Of a stretch of 11,283 bases of DNA, positions 5,568-11,283 are shown piece by piece. The translations under genes were made by a program, and so were the position numbers. The notes under the pieces were generated by a model. It was not told the origin of the DNA and did not search any database. It saw only the letters and a list, made by a program, of their open reading frames with translations. Location of the stretch: positions 1-11,283 of the forward strand of contig JAQUOK010000048.1 of assembly GCA_028717165.1 (NCBI GenBank), written 5' to 3'. How positions within the stretch are numbered: position 1 is the first letter of the stretch; the number at the start of each line of letters is the position of its first letter. Origin of the DNA: Victivallaceae bacterium (GTDB taxonomy: Bacteria > Verrucomicrobiota > Lentisphaeria > Victivallales > Victivallaceae).

Positions 5568-6104
5568 TCATGATCTCGGAGGGAAAAACCCGCTCAGAGA
5601 AATACAGAAATGCAAGGCAAGGAAAGGCTGCCGGTTTTCGTGACTGCCGCCTTCTCCCGCGTATTCCAGAGAATTCTGATGCATGGACACCAGCTTTTCC
5701 GAGTCGGCGGTCGCATAGACTTTGACGTTTGGGGAATCATCAAATCCAGGATAAGCGCCGCTTGGATCGGACAGGTCCGCCCTGTCATGCAGGACTTTTG
5801 TACCGTGTGTATGTTCGGGAAGCTGCGCTGTCGTCAGGGAAACAAATTCATATCCCCCTTTATCGCCTAAACGACGAGGAGACAAACCGGGAGCGGTACC
5901 GGGATGCATCGGGGCCCGTTCCTGAAGATCCGGCAGTTGAAAAGTGTTTTGCCCGTCTCCCCCATAAGTATTTCCGATGACCGCATACAAGAGTTGATTC
6001 TGGCGAATCGTCAGAGCAGTTCCGTCACAAATCGCCCAATTGGTCGGAATGCGCGATGCCGAGTAGGGAAACAGTCTGATTTCACCGACAAATGAGTCAG
6101 CCAT
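5568..6104 (-). CDS. Phage tail collar (MdpB-like) protein, subtype A, second triplet
   Basis: This 178-residue protein has a tail-collar domain in its first ~65 residues (W23AICDG28, YGGDG near 47-51, FQLPDLQER 55-63), a LPEHTH turn (95-100) and the C-terminal strand block HENRQPFLALHF ending FFPP. The family is related to phage tail fibres and to the so-called microcystin-dependent proteins; its cellular role is poorly known. Its closest relative here is 7240-7779, which shares the FDDSP-VKVY block and about half of all residues by eye. The collar motif usually reads LPDLxGR, but here Gly is Glu (LQER). It is the last gene of the array. The start has an AAGGA-type site upstream. Confidence 0.92.
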   Translation of the reverse strand: MADSFVGEIRLFPYSASRIPTNWAICDGTALTIRQNQLLYAVIGNTYGGDGQNTFQLPDLQERAPMHPGTAPGLSPRRLGDKGGYEFVSLTTAQLPEHTHGTKVLHDRADLSDPSGAYPGFDDSPNVKVYATADSEKLVSMHQNSLEYAGEGGSHENRQPFLALHFCISLSGFFPPRS

Positions 6105-6142
6105 GATAAGATTCCTTTTTGTTATTTGTTAATGATTCCGTT

Positions 6143-6667
6143 CTAATTCTGACGCTGCGGATAAGTACCCGCCAGACATATTATGAAATTCACGCATAAA
6201 TACGGCATCAGGTTGTTGTGAGTCTGATTATTGCCGGCCTTCTCGATCGCCATCGGCGACAGAGAAGCAACCTTCCCCTCGGAAGACAGATACTGTTTAT
6301 AAAAGTTTATCGGAGAAGTATTGCACATAATGTTGTCTTTAACCTTCTGGGAATCGCGCGTCTGCCCGCTTGCCTGCATGGGATGGCTGTGGCTCGGCAT
6401 CTGAGTGAGGCTGAGCGTTTCCCGTTCTTTCCCGGTTCTGCTGCCGAGCCGCCACTGTGCTTCCTGAATTTGACAGTGTACCGGAATCCGGCCCCGCAGA
6501 TCGGGCAGCGCGAAAGTATTCTTCCCGTCCCCTCCGTAAGTTGTATTAAAAAGCGAATAGAGCGCCGGATATTCCTGTATTTTCAGAATCTGTCCATCGC
6601 AAAACGCCCAGTTTCTCGGAGCGAAATTGCCTGCGAATATTTTTATCTGTCCTGTATATGCTTCCAT
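6143..6667 (-). CDS. Phage tail collar (MdpB-like) protein, subtype B, second triplet
   Basis: This is a 174-residue collar-domain protein. It starts MEAYTGQIKI, with W20AFCDG25, YGGDG near 44-48, FALPDLRGRIPVH (52-64) and MPSHSHPMQAS (90-100). It ends in NNLMPYLCVNFIICLAGTYP. It pairs with 7797-8336, with which it shares the subtype-specific HPMQAS and the MPYLC-NFI-CL-GTYP end. GGAG lies 5 nt before the ATG. It is 38 bp upstream of the subtype A gene in the same operon. The presumed role is an assembled fibre or surface structure, inferred from the fold alone. Confidence 0.92.
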   Translation of the reverse strand: MEAYTGQIKIFAGNFAPRNWAFCDGQILKIQEYPALYSLFNTTYGGDGKNTFALPDLRGRIPVHCQIQEAQWRLGSRTGKERETLSLTQMPSHSHPMQASGQTRDSQKVKDNIMCNTSPINFYKQYLSSEGKVASLSPMAIEKAGNNQTHNNLMPYLCVNFIICLAGTYPQRQN

Positions 6668-6693
6668 TTTTTCTCCTGCAGTTGCATTTTATT

Positions 6694-7203
6694 TTACGTC
6701 GGATATATGCCTGTCAGCGCAATGATGAAGTTCAACGCTATAGACGGTTGAAGGTTGTTGTGCGGAGTGTTTCCGCCGCTTGCGCTGACCGAATCTTTCT
6801 GCATCACGACCAGATTAGTTGCCGTCGATACGAAAAAATCAGTATCGTCATCATTCGCAAACAAATTGTTTCCGTCGGCACCCGGACCGTTTTTAGTTCC
6901 CGGTACGTCCATCCCGTAAAACCTATGGGTATGAATGGGCAGAGAGGCGACGGTCATAAAGGCTTTTTCAACGCCGTACCTTGATCCCAGCGGGTAATAG
7001 CTGTTTGCCCCAACCGGAACCCGCCCTCTCATGTCCGGCAGGTTGAAATGCGTCGAGCCCTCGCCGCCGAAAACATGGCCTAATATGGAAAACAAAGCGC
7101 CGTGTTGATTTATCGACATTTCCTGGCCGTCGCAGAAAGCCCAGCCGTCCGGAGCATATCCGAAGCTTACGATTGAAATTTCTCCCAAAAAAGGTTCTGA
7201 CAT
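6694..7203 (-). CDS. Phage tail collar (MdpB-like) protein, subtype C, second triplet
   Basis: This is a 169-residue collar-domain protein. It starts MSEPFLGEISIV, with W21AFCDG26, FGGEG near 45-49, FNLPDMRGRVPVG (53-65) and LPIHTH (88-93). A PGTKNGPG loop follows, and the end is LQPSIALNFIIALTGIYPT. It matches 8371-8886 in order and in the PGTKNGPG loop, which subtypes A and B lack. AGGAG lies 7 nt before the ATG. It is the first gene of the second triplet, 36 bp after the A' gene. Confidence 0.93.
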   Translation of the reverse strand: MSEPFLGEISIVSFGYAPDGWAFCDGQEMSINQHGALFSILGHVFGGEGSTHFNLPDMRGRVPVGANSYYPLGSRYGVEKAFMTVASLPIHTHRFYGMDVPGTKNGPGADGNNLFANDDDTDFFVSTATNLVVMQKDSVSASGGNTPHNNLQPSIALNFIIALTGIYPT

Positions 7204-7239
7204 AATTAAACTCCTTTTTATTTTGTGTGCGATTCCGTA

Positions 7240-7779
7240 TTAATCTCCACGCGGCGGATAAGTTCCGTCCAACGCAATGCAAAAATGCAAAGCGATAAAC
7301 GGCTGCCGGTTTTCATGTCCGTTGCCGTTTCCCGTGGTTTTCAGCGCCTTTTTGTTCATCGCCACATAATTTCCTTTGGAACAGTTCTCATAAACTTTGA
7401 CATCCGGCGAATCGTCAAATGCGAGATAGGTCCCGGCCGGATCGGACTGGTCCGCAGTATCATGTACGACTTTCGTTTCATGTCTGTGATGAGGAATTTG
7501 ATCTACTCCCAGTGAAATTTTTTCATTTCCGTTCTTCTCGCCTAATGAATGAGGAGACAAACCGGATGCATTGCCGCACTGCATCGGCACTCTTCCCTGA
7601 AGGTCCGGCAATTGGAAATTAACTACGCCGTCTCCTCCGTAGATCGTTCCGATGAGCGAAAACAACGCATCGAGCTGTCCCCTGGGGATTGACGCGCCGT
7701 TACAAAGCGCCCAGTTATTCGGTATAACATTTGCGCTATAAGGGAACAGTCTTACCTCACTGATAAAAGGCTCGGCCAT
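7240..7779 (-). CDS. Phage tail collar (MdpB-like) protein, subtype A, first triplet
   Basis: This is a 179-residue collar-domain protein. It starts MAEPFISEVRLFPYSAN, with W23ALCNG28, YGGDG (47-51), FQLPDLQGRVPM (55-66) and IPHHRH (95-100), then FDDSPDVKVYEN and the end HENRQPFIALHFCIALDGTYPP. It is the partner of 5568-6104 and keeps the canonical LPDLQGR that the other copy has lost. AGGAG lies 7 nt before the ATG. It is the third gene of the first triplet, so both triplets have the order C-B-A. Confidence 0.93.
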   Translation of the reverse strand: MAEPFISEVRLFPYSANVIPNNWALCNGASIPRGQLDALFSLIGTIYGGDGVVNFQLPDLQGRVPMQCGNASGLSPHSLGEKNGNEKISLGVDQIPHHRHETKVVHDTADQSDPAGTYLAFDDSPDVKVYENCSKGNYVAMNKKALKTTGNGNGHENRQPFIALHFCIALDGTYPPRGD

Positions 7780-7796
7780 AATAAAACTCCTTTTTT

Positions 7797-8336
7797 TTAT
7801 TTGTTTGTGATTTCGTCAGGCCTTGGAGGATAGGTTCCTTGCAGGCAAACTATGAAATTTATGCATAGATACGGCATCAGATTTTTATGGGCGGAATCAC
7901 CGCCTGCAAAATCTATTGTCTGTAGAGCCAAAGAAGTTTCTTTAGCCTCGCCGGAGGCGCTCTTTCTATAAAACTTTACCCCGCCGGCATTACAGATGAT
8001 ATTGTTTGCCACCTCCTTGCTGTATGGCGTCCTGCGGCTTGCCTGCATAGGATGATTGTGAGGCGCCATCTGGGCTTCAGAGATTGTTTCCTGTTCCGTT
8101 CCGGGCTTACGGCCCAAACTCCATGACGAAGAACCGGTTTTGCAGTGTACCGGAATCCGCCCTCGCAAGTCAGGCAGCCTGAAAGTACTGGTTCCGTCTT
8201 CGCCGTAAGTTCTCCCGAAAAGCGAAAAAAGCTCCGGGTAGGAATATCTTTCCAGCAAACGCCCGTCACAGAGCGCCCATCCCTCAGGGGCGTAACAGCC
8301 GGCGATCATTCTGATTTCTCCTGTGTATGCGTCCAT
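7797..8336 (-). CDS. Phage tail collar (MdpB-like) protein, subtype B, first triplet
   Basis: This is a 179-residue collar-domain protein. I start it at the ATG at 8336, not at the in-frame ATG 8348. The strong GGAGG lies between the two, and the resulting N-terminus MDAYTGEIRM matches MEAYTGQIKI of the other subtype B protein. Features: W20ALCDG25, YGEDG near 44-48, FRLPDLRGRIPVH (52-64), APHNHPMQAS (91-100), and an end in LMPYLCINFIVCLQGTYPP. The spacing to the next gene is only 17 bp, supporting one transcript. Confidence 0.92.
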   Translation of the reverse strand: MDAYTGEIRMIAGCYAPEGWALCDGRLLERYSYPELFSLFGRTYGEDGTSTFRLPDLRGRIPVHCKTGSSSWSLGRKPGTEQETISEAQMAPHNHPMQASRRTPYSKEVANNIICNAGGVKFYRKSASGEAKETSLALQTIDFAGGDSAHKNLMPYLCINFIVCLQGTYPPRPDEITNK

Positions 8337-8370
8337 TTTTTCCTCCATAATTTGGATACTGAAAACAGTT

Positions 8371-8886
8371 TCAACGATAAGTCGGGTACCGCCCGGTTAT
8401 TGCGATTATAAAATTCAATCCCATGGATGGTTGAATATTATTATGCAAATCACCGCCGCCCGTATTGCCGCATGAGTCCGGCTGCAGCAACACCGTAGTT
8501 TCCGAAGCGAAGTCGAAAAAATTACATTTCTGGTTATTTGCCAGCATATTGTCTTTGTTAAGTCCCGGCCCGTTTTTTGTGCCTGGAGCATTAATCCCGA
8601 AAAACTTATGAGTATGCGCCGGCAGGTCGGCTTTATTGAGGCGCACCTCTTCAGAGCCGCCGGTATCTCCAATCTTGTAACCGCCGCCTGTCCCAATCGG
8701 GACTTTCCCGCGCATATCAGGCAAGTTGAAATAGGTTTTACCGTCCCCGCCGAATGTTTTTCCTATCAGGGCATAAAGCGTTATATGCTGGGCCATAGGC
8801 ATTTGCTGCCCATTGCAGAAAGCCCAGCCTTGCGGGGCATACTTGAAGCCGACAATTGAAATCTGTCCTAAAAAGGGGTCTGCCAT
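8371..8886 (-). CDS. Phage tail collar (MdpB-like) protein, subtype C, first triplet
   Basis: This is a 171-residue collar-domain protein. It starts MADPFLGQISIV, with W21AFCNG26, FGGDG (45-49), FNLPDMRGKVPIG (53-65), LPAHTH (88-93), PGTKNGPG and the end NIQPSMGLNFIIAITGRYPT. Its partner is 6694-7203. GGAGG lies 7 nt before the ATG. It follows the DUF6916-like gene by 40 bp and leads the first collar triplet. Confidence 0.93.
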   Translation of the reverse strand: MADPFLGQISIVGFKYAPQGWAFCNGQQMPMAQHITLYALIGKTFGGDGKTYFNLPDMRGKVPIGTGGGYKIGDTGGSEEVRLNKADLPAHTHKFFGINAPGTKNGPGLNKDNMLANNQKCNFFDFASETTVLLQPDSCGNTGGGDLHNNIQPSMGLNFIIAITGRYPTYR

Positions 8887-8926
8887 AATATTACCTCCAT
8901 ACGGAATTTGTAAGGGAAGGGCCGGT

Positions 8927-9226
8927 TTACGGTTTCAGAAAACTGAATACCGCCTGGTAATGAAACGCATTTGGGCTTTCACCGACGGGAACAATAAATA
9001 TTTGTTCTTCCTTATATTCGCTGTTCCCGATCTTATACATTTTCTGCTCCAGGAATTTCTCTTTCGGCCCATGAAAGATCAGAGAAAACGACCTGGTTTT
9101 TTCCGTTTCCTTCACGTCTGTTACCTCCGCCAGGGTAAGCTTGCAGGAACTGCCGTCCTCCAGTTTCGCCGTAAAGGCCTTGTTCAGGTGCTTCTTAAAT
9201 TCCGGTTGGCTGAATTTTTCCGACAT
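8927..9226 (-). CDS. DUF6916-like small protein heading the collar operon
   Basis: This 99-residue protein has no signal peptide. Visible pattern: an N-terminal helix (FSQPEFKKHLNKAF), LKLTLAEV-like strands, then SFSLIFHGP (about residues 46-54), a middle stretch ending in a YKIGNSEY-type strand, and IFIVPVGE followed by YQAVFSF near the end. This fits the small DUF6916-type proteins that I know from beside collar-protein genes, where the function is unknown. GAGGAGG lies 7 nt before the ATG. As first gene after the promoter at 9387-9415 it is co-transcribed with the six collar genes. Assignment is by pattern memory, so it is moderately sure. Confidence 0.75.
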   Translation of the reverse strand: MSEKFSQPEFKKHLNKAFTAKLEDGSSCKLTLAEVTDVKETEKTRSFSLIFHGPKEKFLEQKMYKIGNSEYKEEQIFIVPVGESPNAFHYQAVFSFLKP

Positions 9227-9386
9227 GGATCTTCCTCCTCTTTTGATTTATCGTTTTAATGAGCGGCTTTTTCCGGATGCGGAAACGGCCGGCGGCGAAA
9301 TTTAAAGACAAACCGGGCCCGGGGGCAAAATTACGAAAATACTTCTCTCCTTACAGCGGCATTCGAAAACGCCTTCACGAATTATG

Positions 9387-9415
9387 ATTATAATCAATTC
9401 TCAAAAAAGAATCAA
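9387..9415 (-). promoter_or_regulatory. Promoter of the collar operon
   Basis: Minus strand TTGATT (9415-9410), a 17-bp spacer and a perfect TATAAT (9392-9387). The start site would be near 9380, giving an untranslated leader of about 150 nt before the DUF6916-like gene. That leader includes a GC-rich stretch around 9280-9325. No other promoter of this quality was seen inside the array, so all seven genes are probably one transcript. Confidence 0.72.
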
Positions 9416-9442
9416 GCGATTTTCGATTTTTTTTATGAAAGC

Positions 9443-9460
9443 TTAAGCAGCCAAGCTTAA
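9443..9460. repeat. Small inverted repeat between GNAT and the collar promoter
   Basis: TTAAGC (9443-9448) and GCTTAA (9455-9460) are inverted, with overlapping AAGCTTAA direct repeats at 9439-9446 and 9453-9460. It lies downstream of the GNAT gene and upstream of the collar promoter. It could weakly terminate GNAT transcription, but the flanking tract on that strand is A-rich rather than T-rich. Confidence 0.3.
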
Positions 9461-9520
9461 AAAATTAAATATTTGCAGGAGTGATTGCGGTTCAAAACCC
9501 CAAAAAGCTGTTATAAATAT

Positions 9521-10003
9521 TTATGCCTCTCTGCATTTATACTCCATGAAATAATATACTCCCTTATCTTCAATTATTTCAAACCCCAGGCGGGCGTAAA
9601 GGGAAAGCGCCGGATTATTGTGCTCAACGTGAATGGTAACCGGCAGTTCCTTGCCGTCAGCTTCGCGTAAAATATCTTTCATGATCTTTGAACCGATTCC
9701 CCGGCCCCGGTATTCGGGCAGCAACGCAATATCGATGATCCTGATCTCATTTTTGCGCCTTTCAACATAAAGGCGCCCGACATCGTTATGCTTCAGGCTT
9801 ATTATCAGCAGTTCGGCGGCCGGATAGTTTTCCGTATATGACTTATGCTGGAAACCGAACTGCATTTCCAGAAACTCATTGATCCGGGCGTCATCCCAGC
9901 CCGCAGGCTTCAATTCCTCAAGCCGGGTGCTGAAGTAAACCTTTTTCAGGAAAGGGAGGTCTTCGGCGGTAATACTGCGAAAAGTAATATTTTGCTCGTT
10001 CAT
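9521..10003 (-). CDS. GNAT-family N-acetyltransferase
   Basis: This 160-residue enzyme transfers an acetyl group from acetyl-CoA to an amine; the substrate is unknown. I start it at ATG 10003, where GAGGAG lies 6 nt upstream. The longer frame from 10078 would add a 25-residue extension with no ribosome site. Motif A is clear: IDIALLPEYRGRGIG with the CoA pyrophosphate loop R99-G-R-G102-I-G104. Motif B follows: HVEHNNPALSLYARLGF (N130, Y136), the usual C-terminal signature. Relatives with the N-terminal STRLEEL--AGWDD and QFGFQHKSY pattern are, to my knowledge, often beside collar-protein genes, so it may belong to the collar locus, but it has its own promoter. Confidence 0.92.
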   Translation of the reverse strand: MNEQNITFRSITAEDLPFLKKVYFSTRLEELKPAGWDDARINEFLEMQFGFQHKSYTENYPAAELLIISLKHNDVGRLYVERRKNEIRIIDIALLPEYRGRGIGSKIMKDILREADGKELPVTIHVEHNNPALSLYARLGFEIIEDKGVYYFMEYKCREA

Positions 10004-10049
10004 ATCAGGCTCCTCTTTGCCAATATGCTGATGAATAGACCGTATTAAT

Positions 10050-10078
10050 AATATAAACAAGCGGAAAAGATAAAACAA
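10050..10078 (-). promoter_or_regulatory. Possible promoter of the GNAT gene
   Basis: Minus strand TTGTTT (10078-10073), a 17-bp spacer and TATATT (10055-10050). It is a fair match and gives a leader of about 40 nt. The strand is AT-rich, which lowers the weight of the match. Confidence 0.4.
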
Positions 10079-10094
10079 TTAAGTTTGCCGGAAA

Positions 10095-10123
10095 TTGCAA
10101 ATTTTTCAAGTCCGGATTATATT
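10095..10123 (+). promoter_or_regulatory. Possible promoter of the nucleotidyltransferase gene
   Basis: TTGCAA (10095-10100), a 17-bp spacer and TATATT (10118-10123). Transcription would start near 10130, about 54 nt before the ATG at 10184. Together with the GNAT promoter it forms a compact divergent control region. Confidence 0.42.
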
Positions 10124-10183
10124 TGATTTGTTTGGGAATATTCGTGAAAGTCGCTGAACCGTAATTTTTCTGAAAAAATAATT

Positions 10184-11265
10184 ATGGATATAAAAACCGA
10201 TCTGTTTGCCGATAACAAGGAATTATTTCTGATAATTCAGCTTTTGCGTTTCCAGTGGCATAAGGAAGCCGGCCTCAAAAGTTTAATAGCGGAACTGGCG
10301 CGGGATCCGGGATTTGACTGGAAAGAATTTCTCCGGCTGGTCCGGTTCCATAAGGTTTATACCTATGTTTATTCTACAATAAAAGAGTTAAAATGTTTTC
10401 CCGAAACAACGGCGGCAAGGCTGAAAAAATTGAATATCGACAATTCGGAAAAAGCGCTGGTAATTACCGCTGAGCTTAAAGCCGTAAACCGGCTGCTCGG
10501 CGGCGGCGGGATAAGCTTCACCGTGCTCAAAGGCCAGCCTCTGTCGATGTCGTTATATGGAAATACCGCCCGGCGCAGCTCCAGGGATATCGACCTGCTG
10601 GTCGACAGTGATGATCTCGAAAAAATAATGGAATTGTTTGCCGGAAATTACATTTGCATGTCCGATTCGAATATCCCGCTCAAATATATAGAATCTTATA
10701 GCGATCATCTGGTCTATAAAAACAAAACGACGGACGTCTTCGTGGAAGTTCACTGGAAACTCATGAACTATAATTACCTCATGCCGGGTTTTACTGAAGC
10801 TGCGCGCCGGCGCATTATGCGTATTGGCGTCGCCGGTACGGAGCTGAACGCGCTCAGCTTCCACGATCATCTGTTTTACTGCCTGATGCATGGAATCAAG
10901 CACTGCTGGTTAAGGCTTTTCTGGCTGGTGGATGTAGCCGAATTCTGCCGGAAGGACGAATTTGTTTTGACTGAACTTTTTGAACTGGGGGAAAAATACG
11001 GTGTTTCAGTTGCGCTGGGCTCCGGGCTGCTGCTCTGTAATCAGCTCTTTGCCGTACCCCGGCTTGAGGAAAGCTGTAAAACCCGTCTGCTGAAGAACCG
11101 GACTGTAAACCGGCTTTACGCAATGTTCCTGACTCAGATAGCGGCAGGGAAAATAAGAATAAAGCCGGATTCTCCCTATATCAAACAGATGAAACGGAAG
11201 GCCGGTCTGGTTTATAAAGATTGCTTACTGAAAAGAGATTTCTGCTATCTGACCGAGGTTATGAA
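10184..11265 (+). CDS. Nucleotidyltransferase family 5-like protein (partial, cut by contig end)
   Basis: 360 residues are visible and the frame is open to the contig end. An N-terminal helical part (FDWKEFLRLVRFHKVYTYVY, about 44-63) precedes a nucleotidyltransferase core: VLKGQPLSMSLYG (about 114-126), R-R-S-S-R-D135-I-D137-L-L-V with the metal-binding Asp pair, then D184VFVEVHWKL with a likely third carboxylate. A helical C-terminal half contains LHDH-like FHDHLFYCLMHGIKH. This agrees with the uncharacterised nucleotidyltransferase family (PF14907). Homologues occur beside PqqD, HprK-like and lasso genes. A tailoring role on the lasso peptide is inferred, not shown. The ribosome site is poor. 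The stop codon is missing because the contig ends in adapter. Confidence 0.82.
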
Positions 11266-11283
11266 AGATCGGAAGAGCACACG
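11266..11283 (+). other. Illumina TruSeq adapter remnant (not genomic)
   Basis: The final 18 bases, AGATCGGAAGAGCACACG, are the start of the standard TruSeq read-1 adapter. They are untrimmed library sequence at the contig end. The last residues read through them (DRKST) are not native. The first one or two bases may coincide with genome. Confidence 0.95.

Noticed and set aside
5568..9226. Prophage or contractile tail locus
   Set aside because: Only collar-domain proteins and a DUF6916-like protein are present. There is no tape measure, baseplate, sheath, terminase, integrase or lysis gene.
8813..9259. A 148-codon plus-strand open frame
   Set aside because: It is the complement of the DUF6916-like gene and the start of the subtype C collar gene. 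It has no motif or ribosome site.

Overview
This window looks like one metagenomic contig from a Gram-negative bacterium of moderate GC content. Both ends are assembly artefacts. The last 18 bases (11266-11283) are Illumina TruSeq adapter. The first 127 bases are an exact copy of 1691-1817, and 127 is a common assembler k-mer size. Taxonomy is uncertain. The CBM9-type multidomain carbohydrate-binding gene, the LacI-type operator and the compound hairpin repeat would suit a Lentisphaerota/PVC-type bacterium, but this is only a suggestion.

Left region (1-2120, minus strand): a secreted multidomain carbohydrate-binding protein, probably part of a larger polysaccharide-acting protein that runs off the contig. 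It is read from a near-consensus promoter (TTGACA, 17 bp, TATAAT). A perfect 16-bp palindrome of LacI-family type lies at the expected transcription start. The frame is broken in an 8-G tract (988-995) and continues, open, in another frame to the contig edge.

Middle (2087-2690): about 600 bp without genes, holding a compound hairpin repeat and other small inverted repeats.

Lasso peptide cluster (2691-5551, plus strand): B1 (PqqD-like recognition element), B2 (transglutaminase-like leader peptidase), precursor A and C (asparagine-synthetase-like macrolactam synthetase), in that order. A has its own strong internal promoter. Its leader matches the paeninodin leader in spacing, and the predicted core is SGGTVDYDTQSTQS, with an 8-residue Ser1-Asp8 ring.

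Collar array (5568-9226, minus strand): one operon headed by a DUF6916-like protein and followed by six phage-tail-collar (MdpB-like) proteins. They form two successive triplets of the same three subtypes (C'-B'-A' then C-B-A). A strong promoter lies at 9387-9415. The array runs head-on into the lasso C gene with only 16 bp between stop codons.

Right region: a GNAT acetyltransferase (minus) and, divergent from it, a family-5-like nucleotidyltransferase (plus) cut by the contig end. Nucleotidyltransferases of this type recur in lasso and PqqD-associated loci, so this gene may tailor the lasso peptide. No transporter, HPr-type kinase or isopeptidase is visible in the window.
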